Source: Streptococcaceae bacterium ESL0729
GTDB taxonomy: Bacteria > Bacillota > Bacilli > Lactobacillales > Streptococcaceae
Assembly: GCA_029391995.1 (NCBI GenBank)
Contig: CP113924.1
Span: forward strand, 396,001-460,000
Direction of reading: 5' to 3'
DNA: 64,000 bases
Part shown: positions 21,363 to 29,551 of the stretch, piece by piece
How positions within the stretch are numbered: the first letter of the stretch is position 1
How the letters are laid out: each line of letters begins with the position of its first letter
The notes under the pieces: generated by a model
What the model was told of the DNA's origin: nothing
Seen by the model: the letters and a program-made list of their open reading frames with translations, nothing else
The model's database searches: none
Program-made: the position numbers and the translations under genes

Positions 21363-24300
21363 ATGTCGGAAAATTTTACATTTTTACAGGTTGAAAATGC
21401 AACAGCAAATCTTTTTACAACAGCCAATATGGCTGAGAAAAATTACACCCAGGAAGATTACGATGGAGTTCTAAGTAAGGGACGTAAATTAGCTGATACT
21501 ACGGCTAGCCTGATTATAGAACGTGAAGGATTAGAGGAGCCTGCTAGAGCTACTTTTGATGACAAACTTAGGATTATTAAGAAAGTAGTTAATGAGAAGT
21601 ATATTATTGATGCCTTTTATGATGTTAAGCGTTTGGGAAATCTTGCTAGCCATGAAATCAACTCAAAGGATGCTACCAAGAAAAATGCCCTTAATGTCCT
21701 CCATCAAGTTTTCGTTCTTCTAGTTTGGTTCATTAACAAGTATACAGATACAGATATTAAAAAATCTTACATTGATTTTTTAGAACCACAAGCTGAGAAG
21801 CTCTATCAGACAGCCGAAAGGAAGCTCATCTATATTCAAACAGCTCTAGCAAGTGAGCCCCATAAAAATACTCAAAAAATTGGTGATACAAGTGTTGCAG
21901 AAGATGATCTTGAGGCAGACTGGTCGCCTAACAGTGACTTTTTAAGGGCTACAGCAGCCAAAAGGATAAGCCAGTACATGACGACATCAGGCCTAGACTA
22001 CGACCTTGGCTGGGCTGAACTTGCCTATAGGAAAGAAGATAAAAGCTGGTTTACAGATCATGAGGTTCACAGGGTCTTGAGAGCCTCAGGCTACAAGCAA
22101 TCTGAAACACTCAAGGGTCAAGAATGGTATGATGTTGACCTTGAGACAGCAAAAAAGGCCATTCAAGCAGTCAAGGAGGGTCGTGAAACTCTTGAAGACG
22201 TTGGTCTTGAATTAGAGACAACAACCAATGGTAGTAGGGTTGAGGAAGCAAACACTAGTCTTACCAGTCCTACTATTAATGCTGCTAAAAATATAATCAA
22301 ACTTAGGCCAGAACAAGAAGCAGCAGTCAAGCAAACTCAGAAGGTATTTCGTAGTAGCAAGTCTAAGAACAAGAAGCGAATGCTTTGGAATGCCAAGATG
22401 CGTTTTGGAAAGACCTTGACCTCCCTCCAACTTATAAAAGAAGAAGGCTATCAAAAGGTTCTTATTTTAAGCCATCGTCCAGTAGTATCCGACTCTTGGG
22501 GCAAGGATTTTGACAAGATGGATATGGCAGAAAAGGGCTATCGTTTTGGATCAAAAGATAGCGGAGCAAGCTTTGATGACTTGAAGTCAGGCAATTCCCC
22601 CTTTATTTACTTTGTATCTATGCAAAAGCTTCGCTACGGAAATGGTGAAACAAATCTGGAAGAATTTGCTGGTGTGGATTGGGACTTGATAATCATTGAT
22701 GAAGCCCATGAAGGAACCCAGACTGACCTTGCAGGAACAGTTATGAATTCTCTAATTAAAGATAATACAAGAGTTTTAGAGCTTTCAGGCACTCCCTTTA
22801 ATATTCTTGATCAGTATGAAGATGAGCAAGTTTATACTTGGGATTATACTATGGAACAAAGAGCTAAGCTTAAGTGGTCTTTAGAAAAGCCAGATTTACC
22901 AAATCCTTATGAGAGCCTACCTAAGGTTTCAATGTTTACCTTTGATATGAAAAACAAGGCTAAGTTTGCAACAGATACAAAATTCTTTAATTTCCGTGAA
23001 TTTTTCAAGGTAGATGCTGATGGTGAGTTAGTCTATAAGGCTGATGTAAAAGCCTTCCTAGATAATATTACTAATAAGGATAGTCATACAAATTATCCCT
23101 TCTCGACTGAAGAATATAGAAACTCTCTCCGCCATACCCTTTGGATAATGCCAGGTGTTAAGGAGGCTAATGCCTTTGAAAAACTCCTAAAGGAACATAA
23201 AATTTTTGGTCAAGACTATAAGATTGTCAATGTGGTCAAAAATGATAAATCAGATGAGACCACAATAACTAGTGAGAGTGACCTTGAAAAAGTAAGAGAA
23301 GCCATTGGTGATCCTAGCCAGACCAAGACCATTACTCTGACTGTAAGAAAGCTTACAACGGGAGTAAATGTTCCAGAGTGGAATGCTGTCCTCTTCTTAT
23401 CAAATATGAATTCACCCATGAATTACCTGCAAGCTGCCTTTAGGGCACAAACCCCTTTTTCTCACGAAAAATTAGGGGTCAAAAAAGAAGCCTATGTTTT
23501 CGACTTTGCACCAGACAGGGCTTTGACCATAATGGCTGAATCAGCTCAGATTAATTCAGGTGTTGGTAAAAAGAATACAGTCGAGCAAAAAGAAGCCATG
23601 ATTAATCTTTTAAACTTCATGCCTATCCTTGGAACAAAGGATACTGGCATGGATGTGTTTGATGTCGATAAGATGCTTACCCAACTTAAGCGTGTCTATG
23701 CTGAGAAGGCTGTCCGGACTGGTTTTGACGATGAGTCCCTTTATAATGACAATCTGCTTACCCTAACGGAAGGTGATGCTACAACATTTAGGGAACTTGA
23801 TGCCATTGTTGGGAAAACTCAAGGTAGTAAAAAAACTAAGATTATTATTTCAGATAATGGCTTGACTGACTTAGAATATGAGCTGGGCGAGCGTGCCAAG
23901 AAGAAGAAGAAAGGCGACCGTAGTAAGGAAGAAGAGGCAGCCCTTGAAAAGTCTAAGGAAGCCCAAAAGGAAAGAAAGGCTATGATTTCCATCCTTAGGG
24001 GAGTATCAATCAGGATTCCTATGATGATTTACGGGATGGATGTTGACCTGCAAAAGAATATCACCATTGATGATTTCATTAATCTTGTTGATGCTAAGTC
24101 CTGGGAGGAGTTCATGCCCAAGGGCTTCACTAAGCGTATGTTTAAAGATATTGCCAAGTATTATGATCCAGAGGTCTTTGTTGAGGCGGGACAAATTATT
24201 AGGGAACGAGCTAGATCTTATGATTACCTGGATTATGTTGACCGGGCTGAGAAGATAGCTGAGCTTTTTGCAAGCTTTAAAAATCCAGATAAGGAGACAG

Positions 24301-25808
24301 TCCTTACTCCTTGGAGGGTTGTTAATATGCAGCTGGTTAAAAGCCTAGGTGGATTAAACTTTTATGATGATGATTTTACAAGTCCTACAACAGGTGGGGT
24401 AAGTAATCTTCATTGGGTTGAAAATGACCGGACAGAGTCGGTATACTCAGGGGATAAAAAGTTCCTCGATATTAATGCAAAGACAGGACTCTACCCTCTT
24501 CATGTAGCTATGAGTCTTTACTATAAGGAGATGATGACGCGTGATGACAATCATTTTGATGCAAATCAAGTTTACAGGGATATCCTGAAAAATAATGTTC
24601 ATGCTATAGCCAAAACACCTATGGCAAAGACTATTACTCAAAGAACTTTAGCTGGGTATAAAGATTATGAGACAAGTGTTGAGTATATTGATGGCCTGGT
24701 TGACGCCATGAAAGAAAGTACAGAACTTGGTGTACAAAAAGTTGAGGAGGCATTTAAAGACATGAAATTTGATGTTGTGGTGGGGAATCCGCCGTATCAG
24801 GAGAATAATGATTCTAAAAATAATCAATCTATGCCAATATATAATTATTTTTATGATTTAGCAGAAAAAGTTTCTGAAGAGTATATTTTAATTTCTCCAG
24901 CACGTTTTTTATCTAATCAAGGTGCTACCCCTAAGGCATGGAATAGAAAAATGCTTAGGGATAATCATATTGAAGTTATATATTTTAATCCTAAAAGTAG
25001 TGAAGTTTTTCCAAATACGGATATAAAGGGTGGAGTTATAATTCTCCACAGAGATGAGAATATATGTTTTGAAACTATTGATATTTTTATCCCATTTGGA
25101 GAATTAAGAAGTATTTATCAAAAAGTAAGTAGTGTTGACAAACATAATTTGAGTTCTCTAATTTATAGTCCAGATAGCTATAAGTTATCGAATTTATTAT
25201 TTGAAGAGCATCCAGAGGTTATTGGTAGAACAGATGCATCACATGCTAAATCAATGGCATCTAGCGTCTTTAATAGGTATCCCGAAATATTTTTTGAAGA
25301 TAAACCTACAGATAAATATGAATACATACAGATATATGGCCGTTTTGAGGGAGAAAGAACTTATAAATGGATTAAAAGAAAGTATGTTGCAGACCATCAA
25401 AATTTAGATAAATGGAAGGTATTTATTCCGGGTGCAAATGGATCTGGTGCAATTGGTGAGGTTCTATCTACACCCGTAACCGGGCACCCCGTAACCGGGC
25501 ACCCCGTAACCGGGCACACTCAAACGTTTGTTTCCATTGGAAATTTTAGTACTCAATTTGAAGCAGAATCACTTCTAAAATATTTAAAAGGAAAATTTTC
25601 TAGAGCAATGCTAGGAATAATGAAAACGACTCAAAATAACCAATCAAAGGAAACCTGGTCTAAGGTTCCACTGCAAGATTTTACCCAAAATTCAGATATA
25701 GATTGGTCAAAATCCATTCCTGAAATTGACCAACAACTCTATAAAAAATATAACTTGAGCCAAGAAGAAATTGATTTTATCGAAGATAAAGTAAGGGCTA
25801 TGGAATAG
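21363..25808 (+). CDS. DUF4145 / superfamily 2 helicase / Eco57I-like adenine methylase fusion
   Basis: A 1481-aa single polypeptide, probably the main enzyme of a restriction-modification or related defence system. Residues about 30-130 look like the DUF4145 helical domain seen in HsdR-type proteins. A superfamily 2 helicase follows: Walker A NAKMRFGKT (343-351), DEAH (446-449), SGTPF (475-479) and a QAAFRAQ motif VI. The C-terminal third is a gamma-type N6-adenine methylase: motif I-like FLDINAKTG (D1036) and catalytic NPPY (1142-1145). Last comes a specificity-type domain ending LYKKYNLSQEEIDFIE. I see no clear PD-(D/E)XK, HNH or PLD nuclease motif. Three perfect 15-bp repeats (25473-25517, PVTGH x3) lie in the specificity region. 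From about 24.8 kb the DNA becomes markedly more AT-rich, suggesting an exchanged recognition domain. Confidence 0.85.
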   Translation: MSENFTFLQVENATANLFTTANMAEKNYTQEDYDGVLSKGRKLADTTASLIIEREGLEEPARATFDDKLRIIKKVVNEKYIIDAFYDVKRLGNLASHEINSKDATKKNALNVLHQVFVLLVWFINKYTDTDIKKSYIDFLEPQAEKLYQTAERKLIYIQTALASEPHKNTQKIGDTSVAEDDLEADWSPNSDFLRATAAKRISQYMTTSGLDYDLGWAELAYRKEDKSWFTDHEVHRVLRASGYKQSETLKGQEWYDVDLETAKKAIQAVKEGRETLEDVGLELETTTNGSRVEEANTSLTSPTINAAKNIIKLRPEQEAAVKQTQKVFRSSKSKNKKRMLWNAKMRFGKTLTSLQLIKEEGYQKVLILSHRPVVSDSWGKDFDKMDMAEKGYRFGSKDSGASFDDLKSGNSPFIYFVSMQKLRYGNGETNLEEFAGVDWDLIIIDEAHEGTQTDLAGTVMNSLIKDNTRVLELSGTPFNILDQYEDEQVYTWDYTMEQRAKLKWSLEKPDLPNPYESLPKVSMFTFDMKNKAKFATDTKFFNFREFFKVDADGELVYKADVKAFLDNITNKDSHTNYPFSTEEYRNSLRHTLWIMPGVKEANAFEKLLKEHKIFGQDYKIVNVVKNDKSDETTITSESDLEKVREAIGDPSQTKTITLTVRKLTTGVNVPEWNAVLFLSNMNSPMNYLQAAFRAQTPFSHEKLGVKKEAYVFDFAPDRALTIMAESAQINSGVGKKNTVEQKEAMINLLNFMPILGTKDTGMDVFDVDKMLTQLKRVYAEKAVRTGFDDESLYNDNLLTLTEGDATTFRELDAIVGKTQGSKKTKIIISDNGLTDLEYELGERAKKKKKGDRSKEEEAALEKSKEAQKERKAMISILRGVSIRIPMMIYGMDVDLQKNITIDDFINLVDAKSWEEFMPKGFTKRMFKDIAKYYDPEVFVEAGQIIRERARSYDYLDYVDRAEKIAELFASFKNPDKETVLTPWRVVNMQLVKSLGGLNFYDDDFTSPTTGGVSNLHWVENDRTESVYSGDKKFLDINAKTGLYPLHVAMSLYYKEMMTRDDNHFDANQVYRDILKNNVHAIAKTPMAKTITQRTLAGYKDYETSVEYIDGLVDAMKESTELGVQKVEEAFKDMKFDVVVGNPPYQENNDSKNNQSMPIYNYFYDLAEKVSEEYILISPARFLSNQGATPKAWNRKMLRDNHIEVIYFNPKSSEVFPNTDIKGGVIILHRDENICFETIDIFIPFGELRSIYQKVSSVDKHNLSSLIYSPDSYKLSNLLFEEHPEVIGRTDASHAKSMASSVFNRYPEIFFEDKPTDKYEYIQIYGRFEGERTYKWIKRKYVADHQNLDKWKVFIPGANGSGAIGEVLSTPVTGHPVTGHPVTGHTQTFVSIGNFSTQFEAESLLKYLKGKFSRAMLGIMKTTQNNQSKETWSKVPLQDFTQNSDIDWSKSIPEIDQQLYKKYNLSQEEIDFIEDKVRAME
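25473..25517. repeat. Three tandem 15-bp repeats inside the specificity domain
   Basis: CCCGTAACCGGGCAC is repeated three times without mismatch and in frame, encoding PVTGH three times. Each unit also contains the inverted repeat CCCG/CGGG. It is GC-rich in an AT-rich stretch. Confidence 0.98.
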
Positions 25809-25832
25809 AATGATTTTATTCATTTACAACGT

Positions 25833-25882
25833 AAATAACACCAATGAAAAAGATTTTAATCTTTTTCATTGGTGTTATTTTT
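25833..25882. terminator. 22-bp bidirectional terminator hairpin
   Basis: A 22-bp perfect stem (25833-25854 with 25859-25880) with a TTTA loop, flanked by A- and T-rich ends. It serves the helicase/methylase operon and the convergent gene. The stop codon of the convergent gene (25856-25858) lies in the loop. Confidence 0.92.
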
Positions 25883-26743
25883 TAACTCGATGTGTGTTTC
25901 TTTAGCAACTTTATAGGATGTATATACAACAGTAAATATTATAATAGAGTATATACCATGGGTGCCTGTTACTTCTTCCAAAAATTTTTCTAAAAGAAAA
26001 TTAAACATCAGTTGAAAAATTACATCATCCTTATAAATATTAAATACTTTATCTTTTATTATTGATAAGGTATTTATATGTTTATCGAGTTCTTTGTCTT
26101 TGCCTGTGCTTAATGAATCAATTTCCTCGAAATTTATACCTTCGCTACTAAAAATATTAGTATCAAAATCAAAAGTATATGACTTTTCTGATTCCGTCGT
26201 AGCCATACTGTACACATCTGAAGTTATGATATCAAGAATGGGTTTTATTGATTCTATTAGTGAATCAAAGTGATATATATTTAGCTTTAGGTCATTGATT
26301 TTAATAATATTAGCCATTGATTCTTTCAATAAATCAGAGTACTGTATATTTGATTCAAGGTTATTACTTTTAATAATATTAGTTATTGATTCTGTCAATG
26401 AATCAAAGTACTGCATATTTGGTCCAATATTATTACTTTTGATAACATTAGTTACTGATTCTGTCAATGAATCAAAGTACTGTATATTTAATTCAAGGTT
26501 ATTACTTTTAATAATATTAGTTATTGATTCTGTCAATGAATCAAAGTACTGCATATTTGGTCCAATATTATTACTTTTGATAACATTAGTTACTGATTCT
26601 GTCAATGAATCAAAGTACTGCATATTTGGTCCAATATTATTACTTTTAATAATATTAGTTACTGATTCCGTTAATGAATCAAAGCGATGTGCGCTGGAGA
26701 TAAGAAATTTATCGTCAATATCAAATATTAGTGTATCTGTCAA
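25856..26743 (-). CDS. Unrecognised repeat protein with C-terminal membrane segment
   Basis: I do not recognise a family. It is 295 aa, AT-rich, with a TTG start (26741-26743) supported by AAGGAAGT upstream and an extended -10 (TGGTATAAT, minus strand, 26778-26786). Residues 21-158 are six copies of a 23-residue repeat beginning FDSLTESVTNVIKSNN, with a partial seventh after them. Copies 2 and 4 are identical, which suggests duplication of a two-repeat block. The middle part is acidic. A hydrophobic stretch at about 263-281 (GIYSIIIFTVVYTSYKVA) is followed by a charged tail, suggesting membrane anchoring. It is convergent with the helicase/methylase gene. A role in defence is only inferred from position. 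Confidence 0.75.
   Translation of the reverse strand: MTDTLIFDIDDKFLISSAHRFDSLTESVTNIIKSNNIGPNMQYFDSLTESVTNVIKSNNIGPNMQYFDSLTESITNIIKSNNLELNIQYFDSLTESVTNVIKSNNIGPNMQYFDSLTESITNIIKSNNLESNIQYSDLLKESMANIIKINDLKLNIYHFDSLIESIKPILDIITSDVYSMATTESEKSYTFDFDTNIFSSEGINFEEIDSLSTGKDKELDKHINTLSIIKDKVFNIYKDDVIFQLMFNFLLEKFLEEVTGTHGIYSIIIFTVVYTSYKVAKETHIELKNNTNEKD
26270..26683. repeat. 69-bp in-frame tandem repeats within the repeat protein gene
   Basis: Six copies of 69 bp, diverged at their 3' (protein-level IGPNMQY / LELNIQY) parts in an alternating pattern. This pattern indicates past duplication of a 138-bp dimer. Confidence 0.95.
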
Positions 26744-26831
26744 AATTCAATTACTTCCTTTATCATAATTTTTTATTATTATACCATAATTGAAGATTTT
26801 TTTTGCATATCAAACCACTATATATAGTGGC

Positions 26832-26900
26832 TTAATAGTTAAAAGATACCATATATTGTATCTTTTAACTATTAAATTAATATATAATATCTCTAAGGAG
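26832..26900 (+). promoter_or_regulatory. 18-bp perfect palindrome, promoter elements and orphan ribosome site
   Basis: TTAATAGTTAAAAGATAC (26832-26849) and its exact inverse (26858-26875) surround an 8-base loop. A TATAAT (26883-26888) and AAGGAG (26895-26900) follow. The only frame after this site is eight codons long (MSKYRSQV). The layout is that of an auto-regulated gene whose coding part is missing, or of an RNA transcript with an operator. A second small palindrome (CCACTATATATAGTGG) lies at 26815-26830. Confidence 0.5.
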
Positions 26901-26971
26901 TAATATAAATGTCCAAATATCGGTCTCAGGTCTGATGTTCCAATTTTTGTTCTGGGGTATTATATACACAT

Positions 26972-27104
26972 GGAAGCGGGTGATGGCTTTACGGTTTTAC
27001 ACTTAGTCAAAACCGTGATTCAATTATCCTCTTCCGTCGATAGTTTGTATTGACTGTCTTATTCCTAGCCTCATGTCGGGTGATATTTGGTTAGGGTGTA
27101 AAAC
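26972..27104 (+). ncRNA. Candidate structured RNA with two exclusive pairings
   Basis: GGAAGCGGGTGAT (26972-26984) pairs with ATTATCCTCTTCC (27023-27035) with one mismatch and two G-T pairs. It encloses an inner hairpin ACGGTTTT/AAAACCGT (26991-27016). Part of that inner arm and its loop, GTTTTACAC (26994-27002), is also perfectly complementary to GTGTAAAAC (27096-27104). No open frame covers the region. A terminator (27171-27198) lies downstream. Transcription is inferred from the upstream -10. Confidence 0.45.
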
Positions 27105-27170
27105 TTTTTTCATAAAACTCCATAAGTTCTTAGAACTTATAAAAAACTCCTTAAAAATAAAAAAACTCCT

Positions 27171-27200
27171 AAAAAACCGAGACTCCACTCGGTTTTTTCT
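27171..27200 (+). terminator. Terminator before the 121-bp array
   Basis: AAAACCGAG-actcca-CTCGGTTTTTT. Its 3' half has the same ACTCGGTTTTTTCTTG sequence that closes the repeat units downstream. A small palindrome ATAAGTTC/GAACTTAT (27122-27140) lies just before it. Confidence 0.75.
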
Positions 27201-27930
27201 TGTTTATGAATGTTCATAGGTAATATTTATTTTTTAAAATCAATCTTCTTTTCCAGATAACTCGTTGTCCATTCTATCAACCAAAACAAGTTTTGGGATA
27301 GAAGTGGCACTTAGTTTTTTCTTGTCCATGAGGGTTTACAGGTAATGTTTATCTACTGGAATCAATATCCTTTTCCAAATAATCCGCTGTCGATTTCGCT
27401 AAGCAAACGAGTTTGCAAGCTCAAGTCGCACTCGGTTTTTTTCATGTTTATAGGTATTTTCAGATTGCATATACTTCCTGTTTAATCATCTTTTCCAGAT
27501 ACCTCGTTGTTCATTCCATCAACCAAAACAAGTTTTGGGATAGAAGTGGTACTTAGTTTTTTCTTGTCCATGAGGGTTTACAGGTAATGTTTATCTGCTG
27601 GAATCAATATCCTTTTCCAAATAACTCGCTGTCGATTTCGCTAGGCAAACGAGTTTGCAAGCTCAAGTCGCACTTGGTTTTTTCTTGTCCATGAGGGTTT
27701 ACAGGTAATGTTTATCTGCTGGAATCAATATCCTTTTCCAAATAACTCGCTGTCGATTTCGCTAAGCAAACGAGTTTGCAAGCTCAAGTCGCACTTGGTT
27801 TTTTCTTGTCCATGAGGGTTTACAGGTAATGTTTATCTGCTGGAATCAATATCCTTTTCCAAATAACTCGCTGTCGATTTCGCTAGGCAAACGAGTTTGC
27901 AAGCTCAAGTCGCACTCGGTTTTATCCGTC
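27195..27930 (+). repeat. Tandem array of about 121-bp units, each with a hairpin and T-tract
   Basis: Six units repeat every 121 bp. Each ends with a 43-44-nt hairpin followed by a T-run. Hairpins lie at 27267-27310, 27389-27431, 27509-27552, 27631-27673, 27752-27794 and 27873-27915. Units 1 and 3 are type B, and units 2, 4, 5 and 6 are type A. The two types differ in sequence but keep pairing: outer GTCGA/TCG versus GTCCA/TGG, inner GCAAAC/GTTTGC versus CCAAAAC/GTTTTGG. The spacer with TTTACAGGTAATGTTTATCT is conserved in most units. No open frame is conserved across units. Confidence 0.9.
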
Positions 27931-27961
27931 CAACTTTTTTTCATATAATCCGCCACCCAAC

Positions 27962-27990
27962 AAAAAAAGAAGGTCGCACCTTCTTTTTAA
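27962..27990 (-). terminator. Terminator of the DsbA-like gene
   Basis: AGAAGGT-gcg-ACCTTCT with T-run on the minus strand. It overlaps the stop codon region. Confidence 0.75.
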
Positions 27991-28499
27991 GCTTTGATGT
28001 ATTTTTCAAGGGTCTTTTTGTCGATGTTTTCGTCAAAGATGTAGTCGTCCATGATGACGGTTGGGACAAAGAAGACATTGGCTTCGTCGGCTTCCTTGAT
28101 AATGCTTGCGGCGTCTCTTTTGTCGTCATGGTAGGTCAGACCGAGCTCATTTTTGGCAAAGTCAGCAATCTCATCAAGCTTAAGTGGTTCCCAGGCTTCC
28201 TGGCTGGCAAAAACCTTGGCAATATCACTAAGGGCCTTTTGAGGGTCAAGGGGATCAATAAAGGCATGCATGACATTTCCCTTGACCAAGTGCCCCTTTT
28301 GCTTGTCGAAAAGCTTAATCAAACGCCTAACTTGTCCCTTTTCAACCTCTTCTCTTAGGAAGCTTTCAGACTCCTCAAACCACAGTCTACTAAAAGGGCA
28401 GGCCAGATTCATGAATTCCTTCATGAGTTTACCCTCAGAACCAATATGAATTCCATTGGTCGAGTTGGTCTTATCAGCCTTGATTACACTAATATCCAT
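27987..28499 (-). CDS. DsbA-family thioredoxin-fold protein with monothiol site
   Basis: A 170-aa cytoplasmic thioredoxin-fold protein (no signal peptide), similar to the DsbA-like oxidoreductases of lactic acid bacteria. The active-site position reads C34-P-F-S, so the second cysteine is replaced by serine. A cis-proline motif FVPTVI is near the C terminus. It may act in glutathione- or bacillithiol-type monothiol chemistry, or may have lost redox function. AAGGAGT precedes the ATG. An opposing frame at 27897-28358 is its shadow. Confidence 0.8.
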   Translation of the reverse strand: MDISVIKADKTNSTNGIHIGSEGKLMKEFMNLACPFSRLWFEESESFLREEVEKGQVRRLIKLFDKQKGHLVKGNVMHAFIDPLDPQKALSDIAKVFASQEAWEPLKLDEIADFAKNELGLTYHDDKRDAASIIKEADEANVFFVPTVIMDDYIFDENIDKKTLEKYIKA

Positions 28500-28613
28500 C
28501 GCGTGACTCCTTAATTATATTTTTTTATCATTTTACCATGAAGGAGCCTTTTCAGCAATTATGAGCACCAGTGATCTAATTTTCTAAAATGAAGTGAAAA
28601 AGCTAACAAGATA

Positions 28614-28692
28614 TGCTATACTAGCCAAGGTTAGAATCTAGGACTAGATTTACCATCTTGATTATAAATCAATTAATAATAGGAGATTTTAG
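28614..28692 (+). promoter_or_regulatory. pnuC promoter and leader hairpin
   Basis: Extended -10 TGCTATACT (28614-28622), then a hairpin AATCTA-ggac-TAGATT (28635-28650) in a short leader before AGGAG. Leaders of pnuC genes in this order may carry the NAD+-II (pnuC) riboswitch. I cannot confirm a match by eye. Confidence 0.45.
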
Positions 28693-29520
28693 ATGAATTC
28701 TTTACAGGAAAAATTTAAGAACCTAGGAGTTCAGGCACGTATTTTGCCAAAGAATCTAAAGATGATTTTTGATAAAGCCCGCAAGCTTGGGTTTGTAGGT
28801 ATTATCAAATTAGTCTTTGCGGACATCTTTTTGGGTCGCAGCCTGCTTGGTTGGCTTTATTTGCTAGGCCTTTGTTCGGTTCAAATCATTGCCTACATCC
28901 TGCGTCCCGACTCACTTATGGGGATGATTGCAGGTCTTACAGGAATAATCTGCGTTATCTTTGTTAATGAGAAAAGAGCTAGTAACTACCTTTTTGGTTT
29001 TATCAATGCCTTAATTTACTTTTATATGAGCCTGCAGTCAAACTTTTATGGTGAGGTTCTTACAACAAGCTTCTTTACTATTATGCAGCCGATTGGGCTT
29101 TATATGTGGCTTGTGGCTGACCTTAAACCGCAGAGTGATTTTGAAGAGGCCCCTCTTGCCAACAAGTTAAGTCTTGCTGGTTGGCTCAAGAGTCTGGTTC
29201 TGATTTTCTTTGTCTGGCTGGGTATGGGTTATGCCAATAAGTCGATTGGAGCTAGTCGTCCCTTTAGGGATAGTGTCGCGGTCGGAAGTAATGTTACAGG
29301 GCAGGTCCTTATGAGTGGAGGATATGCTGAACAGTGGATTTTCTGGGGTCTGACCAATATTTTTTCAATCTACCTTTGGTGGGGTCAATCATTCGAGATT
29401 GTCATCATGTTCTGGGTTTACCTGCTAAATAGTGTGGTTGGTTGGGTCAACTGGACCATGGATGTCAAACACCTGAAAGGACGCCCTGTTAATGAGATTG
29501 TAAAAGGACTTTTTTCATAA
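28693..29520 (+). CDS. pnuC: PnuC-type nicotinamide riboside transporter
   Basis: Membrane facilitator for nicotinamide riboside, feeding NAD salvage. It is 275 aa with about seven membrane helices. The conserved ASNYLFGFINALIYFYMSL segment and the pair EQWIFWGLTNIFSIYLWWG are typical of PnuC. The AGGAG site and ATG are unambiguous. It is a stand-alone gene with its own promoter. Confidence 0.92.
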   Translation: MNSLQEKFKNLGVQARILPKNLKMIFDKARKLGFVGIIKLVFADIFLGRSLLGWLYLLGLCSVQIIAYILRPDSLMGMIAGLTGIICVIFVNEKRASNYLFGFINALIYFYMSLQSNFYGEVLTTSFFTIMQPIGLYMWLVADLKPQSDFEEAPLANKLSLAGWLKSLVLIFFVWLGMGYANKSIGASRPFRDSVAVGSNVTGQVLMSGGYAEQWIFWGLTNIFSIYLWWGQSFEIVIMFWVYLLNSVVGWVNWTMDVKHLKGRPVNEIVKGLFS

Positions 29521-29551
29521 AAAATTATTTTAGGAGTTTAGGAGTAGAGAT

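Noticed and set aside
26295..26768. 157-aa plus-strand frame with repeats
   Set aside because: It is the antisense image of the 69-bp repeats. The minus-strand frame has a promoter, ribosome site and a more natural protein composition.
27195..27930. CRISPR array
   Set aside because: Units are about 121 bp and nearly identical throughout, so there are no unique spacers, and no cas gene is nearby.
27897..28358. 153-aa plus-strand frame
   Set aside because: Shadow of the DsbA-like gene on the other strand, with no ribosome site, and it starts inside the repeat array.
28631..28692. NAD+-II riboswitch before pnuC
   Set aside because: Context is right and a hairpin exists, but I could not match the consensus pseudoknot by eye. 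A covariance search (Rfam pnuC/NAD-II model) would decide.
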